A DNA stretch of 64,000 bases from Parafrankia sp041008525 (GTDB lineage Bacteria > Actinomycetota > Actinomycetes > Frankiales > Frankiaceae). The notes under the pieces were generated by a model, which was not told the origin of the DNA, did no database searches, and was given only the letters and a program-made list of their open reading frames with translations. Position numbers and translations under genes: made by a program. The stretch spans positions 20,609 through 84,608 of the forward strand of contig NZ_JBFLUG010000020.1 in assembly GCF_041008525.1 (NCBI RefSeq). Reading direction: 5' to 3'. Shown here one piece after another: positions 1 to 9,599 of this stretch. Every line of letters starts with the position of its first letter. Within the stretch, counting starts at the first letter, position 1.

Positions 1-448
1 CCAGGTAGTTCAGGCTGTCGACGTCGGTGAGCACCTCCGCGTGGCTGCTGGGTAGCAGGTAACGGCGGGACAGTGCGTCCGCGTCGCCGGTGTCGGTGTC
101 GGTGCCGGAATCCGAGTCGGAGTCGGAGCTCTGGTCGGTTGCCGGCTCCTGCACCGTGAGATAGCCGCAGACGGCCTGGTGCTCGAGCCACTCGCGGGCG
201 TACCGCTCCGCGCTGCCGGTCGCCGTCGCCAGCTCGGTGGAGGTGAGCGGTCCGCCGACGGCGAGGGCGGTGTAGTAGCCGAGTCGGTCGCCGAGGTAGA
301 GCGCCTGGACCTCCTGCGCTCCGAGCACGGCGTCGAGGACCCGCTGCGCGAAGTCCGCGACGGTCATGCCGGTGCCGGTGCCGGTGGCGGTGCCGGTGTC
401 GGTGTCGGTGGCGGTGCTGCCCGCCGCCGGGTCGGTGCTGACTGTCAT
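1..448 (-). CDS. class I SAM-dependent methyltransferase, N-terminal part (runs off left edge)
   Basis: Leftward gene starting at an ATG near 448; only about 149 codons lie in the window. The visible part resembles the N-terminal winged-helix region that precedes the Rossmann methyltransferase domain in many actinobacterial enzymes: a YLGDRLGYY segment, then ERYAREWLEHQAVCGYLTV. The SAM-binding domain lies outside, so catalysis is inferred. Two low-complexity tracts stand out: a Thr/Asp/Gly-rich leader (residues about 10-27) and an insertion of Ser-Asp and Thr-Asp repeats near residue 105, both from GT-rich microsatellite DNA. A second Met at residue 28, just after the first tract, may be the true start. 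Substrate unknown. Confidence 0.6.
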   Translation of the reverse strand, partial: MTVSTDPAAGSTATDTDTGTATGTGTGMTVADFAQRVLDAVLGAQEVQALYLGDRLGYYTALAVGGPLTSTELATATGSAERYAREWLEHQAVCGYLTVQEPATDQSSDSDSDSGTDTDTGDADALSRRYLLPSSHAEVLTDVDSLNYL

Positions 449-692
449 GGTCACTCGTCCCCCTTGATCCGCGAGATCCGCCGATGTCGCTGAGCGCCAC
501 CTGCGTGCTCTCGTCCTGTCAACCAGGGTGCGGACGGAGGTTGCAGCAGCGCTGCGGTCGGCTTGCATGCTCGATGCCTTCCCGGTTGCGCGGGGATCGC
601 GCGCCGGCGGTGCCGGGCGCGGCGGCATCGCGCGCATGGCGCCTGGGAGTGTGTGTCCGGCGTGTGACGAGTTGTTGCCGCGTGTGGCTCCT

Positions 693-3600
693 ATGATCGG
701 TTGCGTGCGCGTGCGCCTGCTGGGCCCGGTGGACGTCGTGGACGGAGCCGGGAGAACGATCGCCATCGGCAGCCCGACGCAGCGGCTGCTGCTTGCCGTG
801 CTGGGCTCCCGCCCGGGGGACGTGGTCCCCCCGTCACGGCTGGTCGACGCGGTGTGGGGGGAGCACCCGCCGCCATCCGCTGATGCGACGCTGCGTTCGT
901 ACATCTCGCGGCTGCGGCGCATTCTCGGGGACGCGCTGCCGACCCGTCCTGGCGGCTGGTCGTTGCATCTTGCCCCGGAGCAGATCGACATCGCGGTGTT
1001 CGACCGACTGGTCAGGCTCTCCCGCGAGCTGCCTGACGCCGTGGAGCGGCTCGCCGCCCTGGACGATGCCCTCGCCCTCTGGCGGGGCCCCGCCTTCGGG
1101 GAACTGGCCGACGACCCGGTGCTGCGGCCCGTCGCGGTGCGCCTCGCCGAGGCCCGGGACGCGGCGCGCGAGTCCCGGGCCGCGCTGCTGCTGCACGCCG
1201 GGCATCCCGCCGAGGCGGTGGGTGCCGCGGAGGAAGTGCTCGCCGAACTCCCGTGGCGGGAGTCGGCCTGGGTGACGCTGGTCGAGGCGCTGTGCCGGAC
1301 GGGGCGCGCGGCCGACGCGGCCGCCGCCTATCGCCGGGCGCACGAGGCCCTGGCCGGCGCGGGTCTGGAACCGGGCCCCGCGCTGCGCGCCGCGCAGGCC
1401 ACGGCGCTCGCCGTGGGAAGTGGCAGCACCCCGGCGGCGCCGCCGGCGCCGCCGGAGGCGGCCCTGGCCCCGTCCGAGTCCCCGGCGTCGCCGCCGCGGG
1501 CGCGGCGGTTCCGCCGGCCCGTCACGTCCCTGTGGGGGAGGGCGGCCGATCTGGCCGCGGTGAGTGACCTGCTGGGTTCGGCGCGCCTCGTCACGCTGTT
1601 CGGGCCGGGCGGGGTCGGTAAGACCCGGCTGGCGCTGCATCTCGCTGACAGCCTCGCCGAGCGGTTCGCGCACGGCGTCCGCCTGATCGAGCTGGCGACC
1701 GTCGGTGATCCGGGCGCCGTCGCCGCCGTGGTCGCCGACGGGTTCGGGGTACGCGGGACGGACGGCGACGTCACCGCCGCGCTCGAGGCCGTCGCGGACC
1801 TCGACGCGCTGGTGATCCTGGACAACTGTGAGCATGTCGTCGCCGAGGCGGCGGCCGTCGCGGCCGCGCTGGTCGAGGGCGGTAGCGGTGTGCGGGTCCT
1901 GGCCACGAGCCGTGAGCTGCTCGGCGTCGACGGCGAGCACTGCTGGCCGGTGCGTCCGCTGCGGGTTGACGGGCCCGAGGCACCCGCGCTCGCCCTGTTC
2001 TGGGACCGCGTCAACGCGGCCCGGCCCGCAGCGGTGCGGCCGGCAGCGGGGTCGGTGGCAGCGGGGTCGGCGGCAGCGGCGCGGGAGGCGGACCGGGCGG
2101 CGGCCGAGCGCATCGTCCGTCGGCTGGACGGCCTGCCGCTCGGCATCGAGATGGCGGCGGCGCGCAGCGCCGCGATGTCGCTGCCCGACCTCGCTGATCG
2201 TCTCGACAGCCATCTCGGCCTGCTCCGGGACAGCCGCCGTGGCGGCGCGGCTCGGCACCGCACCCTCGCCGACGTCGTGGGCTGGTCGGCCTCGATGCTG
2301 GACCGCCCGCACCGGGAAATGCTGCGGATCATGGGCGTGTTCGCCGGCCCGGTCGTCGCCACGGACGTCGCCGGGCTCGCCGGACTGAGCGAGACAGCGG
2401 CCCTGGACCTGCTCGACGCGCTGGTCGCGCGCTCGCTGGTGGCCGCGGATCCATCGACCAGCCCGACCCGCTACTCGTTACTGGACATCATCCGCGACTA
2501 TGCGCGGCGCCAGCTCGGGGGGGCGGGCGACGAGCTGTTCACGGCGCACGCGCGGCACATCCTCGCCGAACTGCGCGCCGCCGACCTGCTCCTGCGGACA
2601 CCGCACGAGGCCGAGGGCCACCAGCGGATGACCGCCCTGCTCGCCGAGGCACGGGCGGCCCAGAGCTGGGCGCTGGCGAACGACCCGCCGCTGGCGGTCG
2701 AGATCGCGGCAGCCCTGCACGTGTTCGCGATGTCGCGGCTGCGGCTCGAGCCGCTGGCCGCCGCGGTCGAGCTGGTCCGGGCGTTGGGGCTGCACCCGCC
2801 GACCGGCGCGGAGGTGCACAGCCTGGCGGGCCTGGTCGCCGATCTGACGGCGGGCCTGGCCCCGGGGGTCGCCGCGGGTGCGCTGTCGACCGTGCTGGCG
2901 ACCGCCGCGGCCTGGTACGTCAGCGCCGGCGATCTGGAGACAGCAGAGGCCTGCGCCCAGCGTGGCCGGCTGATCGCCGGCGACGCCCCGGAACGCCGGT
3001 TCGCCCTCGAACTGCTCAGCGACATCGCCTCGTACCGCGGCCGGATCGGTGAGGCGGTGGACCACGGCTGGGAGCTGGTAGCGGCCTCCCGGTCCTGCGG
3101 CGACCGCCACACCGAGGTCGCCGGCCTGCTCAACATCATGATCGCCCACGCGTACGCCGGGAACGCCGGGAACGCCGAGGCCGGCCGCGCCGTGAGCACC
3201 CAGACTCCGGAGGGACCGCTGGCCCCCTCCGATCTCGGCTGGCTGGCCTACGGCGAGGCCGAGCTCATCCTTGACCGTGACCCGGCCCGCTGCCTGGGGC
3301 TGCTGGACCGTGCGATCGCCTTGGCCGACGGCGCCGGCAACGCCTTCCTGGGCGGGGTCGCCCGGGTCTCGGCGGTGTCGGTCCGGGCGCGCTGCGCGGA
3401 TCCGGTCGAGGCGGTCGAGGCGTTCGCGCAGGTACTGCGGGACTGGCGCGAACAGCACGCCCTCACCCACCTGTTGACCACGTTGCGCAACCTTGTGGTG
3501 CTCTTCCAACGCCTGGACCGGCCGCGGTCGGCGGCCCGGCTGCTCGGCGCCGTGACGGCACGGGCAAGCAAGCCCAGCTTCGGTGCGGAGGCGGCGATGC

Positions 3601-3848
3601 TGTCGGCCGTGAGCAGCTGGGTCGACGAGGTTCTCGGATTCGAGGCCGCCGCGCGGGAGCGGGCGCATGGGACGGGCCTGAGTCCGGACGCGGCCGCCGC
3701 GATGGCCCTGGACGACCTCGCGGAGATCGCCGGCGCCTCGCGACCGGCCGGTTCGGGCTGCCCCGACCGCCCTGACCGCGTGGCAGACACCGCCCAGCCG
3801 GGTGGTGAGCCGACTGGCCCGGGCCGCCCGGAGAGCCGCTCAGCGTGA
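693..3848 (+). CDS. SARP/AfsR-type transcriptional regulator with NB-ARC-like ATPase and TPR region
   Basis: Large regulator of about 1051 residues. The order is: OmpR-type winged helix (residues about 1-95, opening RVRLLGPVDV), bacterial transcriptional activation domain (about 100-245), a Pro/Ala-rich linker, an AAA/NB-ARC-like ATPase with Walker A GPGGVGKTR and Walker B LVILDNCEH, then a helical TPR-like C-terminal half. Such proteins usually activate secondary-metabolite or stress genes after nucleotide-driven assembly. ATG 693 is chosen; GTG 705, directly before the winged helix, is an equally good start. The frame is open upstream to 528, but that part has no domain character. Its 3' end overlaps the convergent neighbour by 9 bases. 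Target genes cannot be told; no biosynthetic cluster adjoins. Confidence 0.88.
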   Translation: MIGCVRVRLLGPVDVVDGAGRTIAIGSPTQRLLLAVLGSRPGDVVPPSRLVDAVWGEHPPPSADATLRSYISRLRRILGDALPTRPGGWSLHLAPEQIDIAVFDRLVRLSRELPDAVERLAALDDALALWRGPAFGELADDPVLRPVAVRLAEARDAARESRAALLLHAGHPAEAVGAAEEVLAELPWRESAWVTLVEALCRTGRAADAAAAYRRAHEALAGAGLEPGPALRAAQATALAVGSGSTPAAPPAPPEAALAPSESPASPPRARRFRRPVTSLWGRAADLAAVSDLLGSARLVTLFGPGGVGKTRLALHLADSLAERFAHGVRLIELATVGDPGAVAAVVADGFGVRGTDGDVTAALEAVADLDALVILDNCEHVVAEAAAVAAALVEGGSGVRVLATSRELLGVDGEHCWPVRPLRVDGPEAPALALFWDRVNAARPAAVRPAAGSVAAGSAAAAREADRAAAERIVRRLDGLPLGIEMAAARSAAMSLPDLADRLDSHLGLLRDSRRGGAARHRTLADVVGWSASMLDRPHREMLRIMGVFAGPVVATDVAGLAGLSETAALDLLDALVARSLVAADPSTSPTRYSLLDIIRDYARRQLGGAGDELFTAHARHILAELRAADLLLRTPHEAEGHQRMTALLAEARAAQSWALANDPPLAVEIAAALHVFAMSRLRLEPLAAAVELVRALGLHPPTGAEVHSLAGLVADLTAGLAPGVAAGALSTVLATAAAWYVSAGDLETAEACAQRGRLIAGDAPERRFALELLSDIASYRGRIGEAVDHGWELVAASRSCGDRHTEVAGLLNIMIAHAYAGNAGNAEAGRAVSTQTPEGPLAPSDLGWLAYGEAELILDRDPARCLGLLDRAIALADGAGNAFLGGVARVSAVSVRARCADPVEAVEAFAQVLRDWREQHALTHLLTTLRNLVVLFQRLDRPRSAARLLGAVTARASKPSFGAEAAMLSAVSSWVDEVLGFEAAARERAHGTGLSPDAAAAMALDDLAEIAGASRPAGSGCPDRPDRVADTAQPGGEPTGPGRPESRSA

Positions 3849-4292
3849 GCGCGCGGCAAGCAGGCGCAGGGTGAGCGTGCCCGCGACCGTGAGTGCCGCC
3901 GCGGTCGCGACCTCCCGCGGCAGGCGGTGCCGGGCCTCGTTCTGGATCGCCTCGTGGAACCGGTCGAAGCGGGCCGGCCAGGGACTCGACCCGACGAAAT
4001 AGCGGCCGACCTTGTCGGTGTCCGGCAGGCAGGCGCCGACCATCCCGGCGAACACGCCTACCCGGCGGTCAGCCGGGGCCATCGCGGTGAGCAGCGCCAT
4101 CTCCGCGAGGCCGGCGACGCCGTCCTTGCGGGCGATCGGCAGCCATTCGGGTTCGGTGCCCGGCCCGGTGCCCCAGTGCGGCATCGCGTCCATGACGAGG
4201 TGGGACAGGAAGCCGAGGGCCAGTGCCGCTCCCGGTTTCCGTGTGGCCATGCCGACAAACGCCCCGGCACCGACATGGGAACTGATGATCAT
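3840..4292 (-). CDS. small membrane metal-dependent hydrolase-like protein (DUF457/YdjM-like)
   Basis: About 150 residues starting MIISSHVGAG, with SHLVMDAMPHWG, conserved His/Asp residues and hydrophobic stretches. This resembles the short membrane-bound predicted metal-dependent hydrolases (YdjM/DUF457), in which early His and Asp residues would bind metal. An in-frame Met 19 codons upstream gives a polar, unconserved leader, so the internal Met is preferred. It converges with the SARP gene and overlaps its end. The family is poorly characterised, so the activity is only a prediction. Confidence 0.55.
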   Translation of the reverse strand: MIISSHVGAGAFVGMATRKPGAALALGFLSHLVMDAMPHWGTGPGTEPEWLPIARKDGVAGLAEMALLTAMAPADRRVGVFAGMVGACLPDTDKVGRYFVGSSPWPARFDRFHEAIQNEARHRLPREVATAAALTVAGTLTLRLLAARSR

Positions 4293-4832
4293 GGCGGACG
4301 GCTCCTGCTCAGGTGATCGAGATCGGTCCTGACCTGGACTACCAGGCATGGTTCCACCCTGTCCTCCGCCCGGCTGTCAGCCGCACCGGGGGTCATCCCC
4401 GTTCGGGGGGGTGGGACATCGCCGATGTCCGTTCGTGTCTGGATGTCGATCCGTTGTTCTCCAGCGGGACCTCGACCGGGGAATGTGTGCCCATAGGACT
4501 CCGGACAGTCCGCGCACCACGTAGCATCTGCATGCATAGCGCAGTGGCACGGTGCCGGAGGCTGAATCTGCGGACGGCGCCGGGTCGCCTCCGTCGACGG
4601 GGTGTGACACATCGACCTGAATAAGCTGACTACCTGGGCAGATACCGGGCCCGGGGGGTTGGAAGGTGAAGCGTGACAGCCGTCCCTCGCGGACGCGTGT
4701 TCACTGGCACCGGCACGTGCAGCGGCAGAGGTACGTGCACCGGCGTCTGCACTCCATTCTATGGTCAGGCCTGCGCGGCACTGCCCGGCCGCCCGGCCGC
4801 GCCTGGTCGGGATGGCTAGGCGGGTGTCGAAC
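4293..4832. other. intergenic region with divergent promoters expected
   Basis: About 540 bases between divergent genes. The open frames here lack coding character. Around 4700-4755 there are imperfect copies of a GCACGTGCA-like word, which could be a binding site. No terminator or RNA was recognised. Confidence 0.35.
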
Positions 4833-5420
4833 ATGAGGGTGAACGCCTCGGTTGTCACACCAGCGGATTTCCCGGGCACGCCAGCGGGTGCGATCGTGTC
4901 GGTGGCCTGGCGTCTGGAGGGCGCCGGTCCGGTGATCGGCGGCCTGCTGCCGCGCGGGCATCCCGACGGCGGCACACTGGGCAAGCGGATCCTGCGCGGC
5001 GAGCGGGTATGGGCCGCTGATCTGCATCCCTGGGACCAGGAGATCTCCGCCGAGGCCAGCCTGGTCGAGCCCGGCCCCCCCGGCAGCCCGGCGCGGATAG
5101 TCGTTCATGGGCCGGGCGGCGACATCGTCGGCTACCTGGACCAGCCGAGGCTTCCGTCCGGGCGGCTGGCCCGGATCACGACCGGGCTGCGTCGTGACGC
5201 GCGGCAGATCCGGATCCGTGCCGGCGGCCGGGTCTGGTGGGTGCGGGCGACACACATGTTCGGCGTGCGGGTGATGCGGGACGCCGACACCGTGGTCTAC
5301 ACGACACGAGGTCTGCACGCCGAGTTCGGCTCGGCCGCCGACCCGCTGGACGTGAGCATCGTGCTGCTGACGCTGGCGTCCATCCCGAGCTCCGCCTACG
5401 CGCCCATCCTGGGCTTCTGA
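4833..5420 (+). CDS. hypothetical protein, possibly tubby/LURP-one-like fold
   Basis: About 195 residues starting MRVNASVVTP; the frame is open further upstream to 4761. No signal peptide or obvious membrane span. The middle and C-terminal parts look like alternating beta strands (RIRAGGRVWWVRATHMFG, then DADTVVYTTRG) and end with a hydrophobic segment, DVSIVLLTLASI. That pattern recalls tubby-C-terminal/LURP-one-like proteins, but the resemblance is weak and no function is assigned. The downstream convergent gene is recR. Confidence 0.55.
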   Translation: MRVNASVVTPADFPGTPAGAIVSVAWRLEGAGPVIGGLLPRGHPDGGTLGKRILRGERVWAADLHPWDQEISAEASLVEPGPPGSPARIVVHGPGGDIVGYLDQPRLPSGRLARITTGLRRDARQIRIRAGGRVWWVRATHMFGVRVMRDADTVVYTTRGLHAEFGSAADPLDVSIVLLTLASIPSSAYAPILGF

Positions 5421-5495
5421 CCGGCAGGGGTCCGCGGGCCCCCGCGGCGAGCCAGTCGGACAGCCAGGCGGTGGGGCGGCAGGAGAGCCCGGTGA

Positions 5496-6095
5496 TCAGG
5501 CGCTGACGACCCGGCGGCCCTCGAAGGCGCGACCGAGTGTCACCTCGTCGGCCCACTCGAGGTCGCCGCCCATGGGCAGCCCGCTCGCGAGCCGGGTGAC
5601 CGTGAGACCCATCGGCGCGATCTGGCGTGCCAGGTAGGACGCCGTGACCTCACCCTCCGTGTTCGGGTCCGTAGCGAGGATGATCTCGGTGACGACCCCG
5701 TCCGCGAGCCGGGCCACCAGCTCGCGGATGTGAAGGTCATCCGGCCCCACGCCACCGATCGGGTTGATCGCTCCGCCGAGCACGTGGTACCTGCCACGGA
5801 ACTCGCGGGTCCGCTCGATCGCGACGACGTCCTTCGACTCCTCGACGACACAGATCGCCGCCGGATCACGACGCGGATCCGTACAGATCCTGCACAGCTC
5901 CGACTGGGCCACGTTGAAGCAGGTCCGGCAGAACCGGACCTTCTCCTTGAGCTCGGTCAGCGCGTGGACCAGCCGGCGGACGTCGGCCGGGTCCGCCGCG
6001 AGCAGATGGAACGCAATGCGCTGCGCGCTCTTCGGCCCGATGCCGGGAAGCTGGCCCAGCTCGTCGATAACGTCCTGGACGACGCCTTCGTACAC
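5496..6095 (-). CDS. recR: recombination protein RecR
   Basis: Recombination mediator of the RecFOR pathway, helping load RecA on gapped DNA. It is 199 residues, the normal family length, if it starts at GTG 6095 (encoding M-YEGVVQDVIDEL). Upstream codons are alanine/proline-rich and overlap ybaB, so they were discarded. It has the helix-hairpin-helix LPGIGPKSAQR (about 16-26), a four-Cys zinc finger (C56, C59, C68, C71) and a Toprim domain with VEESKDV, ILATDPNTEGE and a C-terminal LPMGGDLEWAD. It lies 13 bases after ybaB, with dnaX further upstream: the classical dnaX-ybaB-recR order. Confidence 0.97.
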   Translation of the reverse strand: MYEGVVQDVIDELGQLPGIGPKSAQRIAFHLLAADPADVRRLVHALTELKEKVRFCRTCFNVAQSELCRICTDPRRDPAAICVVEESKDVVAIERTREFRGRYHVLGGAINPIGGVGPDDLHIRELVARLADGVVTEIILATDPNTEGEVTASYLARQIAPMGLTVTRLASGLPMGGDLEWADEVTLGRAFEGRRVVSA

Positions 6096-6108
6096 GGCGG
6101 CGGCTGAC

Positions 6109-6549
6109 TCAGCCGAGCCCGGGAATACCCAGGCCGCCCAGTGCGCCCCCACCGGGCAGGGCGCCGGGCGCCGGCGCTCCGGCACCGAGACCGCCGCCGA
6201 GCCCACCCAGCCCGCCGAGCGCGCCGCCGAGGCCGCCGGTGGCGGCGCTCATCTTCTCGGCCGCGAGCCGGTGCGCGTTGGTGGTGGCGTCCCGCACCGC
6301 GGCGAGGACGAGGTCGGCGAGGGTCTCGGCGTCGTCCGGATCCACCGCCGCCGGCTCGATCACGAGGTCGACCAGCTCGCCGCCGCCGTTCACGGTCGCG
6401 ATGACGAGCTCACCGCCGGCCGAGCCGGTGACGCGGGTCTCGGCCAGTTCCTGCTGGGCGTTGAACAGCGCGGCCTGCATCCGCTGCGCCTGCTCGAGAA
6501 TGTGCCCCAGGTTGGCCCCGCCCCCGGCGGGGATCTGTGGGTTCGACAT
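6109..6549 (-). CDS. YbaB/EbfC family nucleoid-associated protein
   Basis: About 146 residues starting MSNPQIPAGGGANLG. The central alpha/beta core, with ILEQAQRMQ near the N-terminus and ELVDLVIEPAAVDPDDAETL, matches the YbaB/EbfC family of small dimeric DNA-binding proteins. The C-terminal 40 residues are an almost pure Gly/Leu/Ala tail, common in actinobacteria and probably disordered. It lies between dnaX and recR in one leftward transcription unit. An upstream Met (6591) would add 14 polar residues and is less likely. Confidence 0.9.
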   Translation of the reverse strand: MSNPQIPAGGGANLGHILEQAQRMQAALFNAQQELAETRVTGSAGGELVIATVNGGGELVDLVIEPAAVDPDDAETLADLVLAAVRDATTNAHRLAAEKMSAATGGLGGALGGLGGLGGGLGAGAPAPGALPGGGALGGLGIPGLG

Positions 6550-6610
6550 GACCGTGAGCCTACGTGCCCCCGGATGGAGATCCGAGGGCAACCGATGCCG
6601 GATCGGCCGG

Positions 6611-9349
6611 TCAGCCCGACTGCTCGATCACCGTGGCGCCGAGGCTCGTGCGGAGCAGGGCCATCGCGGCCTCCTCGCCGCCTCGGGCACCGCCCAGGTG
6701 GGTGGGCGCGTCCTCGTCGTCGAGGGAGACCTCATCCACCACCGGGGTGTCGCCGACGGCTCCGGCCACTGCCGCTGCTCCGCCCGCCACCCGGTGACCC
6801 ACGCCGGTCGCCGCGCTCGCCGTCGCGGAGCCAGGCCCGCGGCCAGGTGTGCCCTGCCCGGCCCTGGCCGTCATCACCGCCGCCCGGGCCGCCGCGGCAC
6901 CACCGCCACCGCCACCCGGACGGATCCCGGCCGCCTGCATCGGCCCTGGCCCGGCTCCCGGCGTCGCGCCCTGCCCTGGCACCTGGCCCATGCCGGGGCC
7001 TGGTGCCGGCGGTGCCGCCGGGCCACCCGCGGTCACCACGGCGCCGGCTCTCACGACGGTGCGTGGCCCGGCTGCCTGGGCACCCCCGGGGAACGGACCA
7101 CCAGACACACCACCGGTGCCGGCTGCTCCTGTCGCGACGGAGGCGTCAGCGGTGGGTGCTGCGGGGGCGGGGGACATCGTCGTGTGCGCCCGCGGCCCGC
7201 TCCCGCCACCGGCCTGGTCGGTGACGGGCCCGGACCATCCGCCCGCGGAGCCGACGCCGTTCGCCGGCCCGCCCGGGCCGGCTGCGTTCCCCGGAACGGG
7301 GACAGCGGGGTTGGACGCCGCGCCGTTGTAGGGGCCGCCGGGCTGCCCGACCGCGGCCATCTGCGACGTGTAGCCCGGGTCCGACCCGTTCCCGTACTCG
7401 GGCGGTGCACTGTGCGCCGGCGGTGCGCCGTAACCAGCCGGTGCGCTGTGACCGGCCGGTGCGCCGTACTCGGCCGGCACAGGTGCGCCCTGCCCGCCGG
7501 GGCCGCCGTGAAAGTCCGGCCCGGCGCTGCGGCCGGGCCCGCCGGCGGCCGGCCTCCCGGCGCCACCGGCCCCACCGGGAGGCGGCTGCGGACGCCCTCC
7601 CGACGGCCCGGGACCGCCGCCGCCGATCGTGATCCGCCACGACCCACCGAACCTGTCCGCGATCGCGGCGGCCAGGATCTCGATGTTGTTTCCCTGGCCG
7701 AACATCTTGGCCATCGCCGGCGCGGAGAACGCGATGATGACCTCGTCGCCGCGGACTTCGGTGACCGACGCGTAGTCCTTGAGGATCGCGTGGGTGCGGC
7801 GGCTGCGCCGGCCGGCGAACGTGAGCACCTCGTCCCACACGGCGGCGAGCCCCGCTGCGTCGAGACCGCCGACACCCGCCGCGGGCGTCGGCCCGCGGCC
7901 CCGCGGAGGCATGGCCGCCGCCGGCTGGGAGGGCGACCCGGCTGGCAGGTGCGCGGGCGCGGAGGGCGGGCCCTGTGGCACGTAGGCGGCCCGTGCGGGC
8001 ACCGGTGGCGCCTGTGTGGCGGTCTGTGTGGCGGCTCCGTGGCCCGCTGCGGCGTTGCCGCCTGCCGCGAACCGGCCGCCGCCGGAAGTATCAGGGGAGT
8101 GGGGGCCGCCTGCGTACTCCCGGGCGCCGTCGACGTCCGCCGGGCCTGCCGGCGGCACCGCACCGGCGAGGGCGGGCGCGGGGGCGAGGGCGGGCGCGGG
8201 GCGACGCTCGAGCCGTTCGAGCCGGACGGCAAGCGCAGCCGGATCCGCCGCGGCGCCAGGGAGCAGCGCACGGGCCAGGATCAGTTCGAGCAGCAGCCGG
8301 GGGCTCGCTGTTCCGCGCATCTCGACGAGGCCGGTGTGCAGGACGTCTGCCGTGCGGGAGAGTTCCACCGGCCCGATGCGGCCCGCCTGGGCGCGCATCC
8401 GGTCGACCTGGTCGCTGGAGAACGACTCCAGCAGGCCGCGCTCGGCGGCGTCGGGCACCGCGGCGACCACGATGAGATCACGGAGGCGGTCGAGCAGGTC
8501 CGTCGCGAACCGCCGCGGATCATGACCGGACGAGACCACACGGTCGACCACGGTGAACAGTGCGGCGCCGTCGCGTTCGGCCAGGGCGTCCACGGTCTCG
8601 TCGAGCAGGATCCCGTCGGTCATGCCCAGCAGCGCCACCGCGCGCTCGTAACTGAGCCCACCCTCTCCGGCGCCGGCCAGCAGCTGGTCGAGGACGGACA
8701 GCGAATCCCGGACGGAGCCCGCTCCCGCCCGCACCACCAGCGGTAGCACCGCCGGGTCGACGACGACGCCCTCCTGCTCGCAGATCGACTCCAGGTGCTT
8801 GCGGAGGACACCGGGAGGCACCAGCCGGAAGGCGTAGTGATGTGTCCGGGACCGGATGGTGGCGATCACCTTGTCCGGCTCGGTGGTGGCGAAGACGAAC
8901 TTCAGGTACGGCGGCGGCTCCTCGACCACCTTCAGCAGCGCGTTGAACGCCGCCGCCGTGACCATGTGCGCCTCGTCGACCACGAAGACCTTGAACCGTG
9001 CCGACGCCGGCGCGAAGAAGGCGCGCTCCCGCAGGTCACGCGCATCATCGACGAGACCGTGCGAGGCGGCGTCGATCTCGGTGACGTCCATCGACGAACC
9101 GGTGCGGATCGAGACGCACTGGTCACACACCCCGCAGGGCTCTGGCGTCGGGCCCTTCTCGCAGTTCAGCGACGCCGCCAGAATCCGGGCCGAGGAGGTC
9201 TTCCCGCAGCCGCGGGGGCCGCTGAACAGGTAGGCGTGGTGCAGCCGCCCGCTCCGCAGCGCGTGCCCGAGTGCGTCGGTGACGTGCTCCTGGCCGACCA
9301 CCTGGGCGAAGGTGGCGGGCCGGTACCTGTTGTACAGCGCAGTGCTCAC
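6611..9349 (-). CDS. dnaX: DNA polymerase III subunits gamma and tau (DnaX)
   Basis: Clamp-loader ATPase, about 912 residues from GTG 9349 (encoding M-STALYNRYRPATFAQVVG, the canonical N-terminus). Walker A GPRGCGKT (44-51), zinc site C63/C72/C75/C78, Walker B VFVVDEAHMV and sensor FVFATTEPDK are intact, followed by the lid and the helical collar domain. From about residue 400 the protein is dominated by Pro/Gly/Ala tracts, including near-tandem copies of a GYGAPAGHSAPA-like unit, interrupted by a folded patch with KMFGQGNNIEILA. The C-terminus ends in an acidic segment, SLDDEDAPTH. The 5' end is next to the SRP RNA gene. No gamma frameshift signal was identified. Confidence 0.97.
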   Translation of the reverse strand: MSTALYNRYRPATFAQVVGQEHVTDALGHALRSGRLHHAYLFSGPRGCGKTSSARILAASLNCEKGPTPEPCGVCDQCVSIRTGSSMDVTEIDAASHGLVDDARDLRERAFFAPASARFKVFVVDEAHMVTAAAFNALLKVVEEPPPYLKFVFATTEPDKVIATIRSRTHHYAFRLVPPGVLRKHLESICEQEGVVVDPAVLPLVVRAGAGSVRDSLSVLDQLLAGAGEGGLSYERAVALLGMTDGILLDETVDALAERDGAALFTVVDRVVSSGHDPRRFATDLLDRLRDLIVVAAVPDAAERGLLESFSSDQVDRMRAQAGRIGPVELSRTADVLHTGLVEMRGTASPRLLLELILARALLPGAAADPAALAVRLERLERRPAPALAPAPALAGAVPPAGPADVDGAREYAGGPHSPDTSGGGRFAAGGNAAAGHGAATQTATQAPPVPARAAYVPQGPPSAPAHLPAGSPSQPAAAMPPRGRGPTPAAGVGGLDAAGLAAVWDEVLTFAGRRSRRTHAILKDYASVTEVRGDEVIIAFSAPAMAKMFGQGNNIEILAAAIADRFGGSWRITIGGGGPGPSGGRPQPPPGGAGGAGRPAAGGPGRSAGPDFHGGPGGQGAPVPAEYGAPAGHSAPAGYGAPPAHSAPPEYGNGSDPGYTSQMAAVGQPGGPYNGAASNPAVPVPGNAAGPGGPANGVGSAGGWSGPVTDQAGGGSGPRAHTTMSPAPAAPTADASVATGAAGTGGVSGGPFPGGAQAAGPRTVVRAGAVVTAGGPAAPPAPGPGMGQVPGQGATPGAGPGPMQAAGIRPGGGGGGAAAARAAVMTARAGQGTPGRGPGSATASAATGVGHRVAGGAAAVAGAVGDTPVVDEVSLDDEDAPTHLGGARGGEEAAMALLRTSLGATVIEQSG

Positions 9350-9390
9350 TCGTCTGCTCCGGATGCTCGCAAGGCTCGCCCGAACGAGGA

Positions 9391-9481
9391 GGACCCCCCG
9401 CACACCCGCCAGAGCCCGCTTACCCTTGCTGCCTTCCGGCCCTGGGGGAGTTCACGAGGGTAGCGCCGCACGAGGGGTCTG
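9391..9481 (-). ncRNA. ffs: signal recognition particle RNA (4.5S type)
   Basis: Read leftward, the region contains the conserved SRP domain IV hairpin GGCCGGAAGGCAGCA flanked by the paired arms CCTCGTGCGGCGCTACC and GGCGGGTGTGCGGGGGG. Its length (about 90 nt) and sequence are typical of the short actinobacterial SRP RNA. It binds Ffh and guides membrane protein targeting. Position between dnaX and tRNA-Ser is the usual actinobacterial arrangement. The exact 5' and 3' ends are estimated from the base-paired ends. Confidence 0.93.
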
Positions 9482-9599
9482 CTGGGCAGTCTAGCGGTCC
9501 GCCCGCGATCATGGCGGCGGGGGTCCGGTGGCCGCCTGTGACCTCGTTCGCGCCCCCCCGATGCCCCGCTCCGCGCCACCGTCGGATAGGCTCCCCCAC

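Noticed and set aside
834..2312. 492-residue - strand frame under the SARP gene
   Set aside because: No domain character; the + strand has complete Walker motifs and winged helix.
6239..8746. 835-residue open frame on the + strand across dnaX
   Set aside because: Antisense to dnaX; Arg/Gly/Ala composition and no motifs. A GC-rich shadow.
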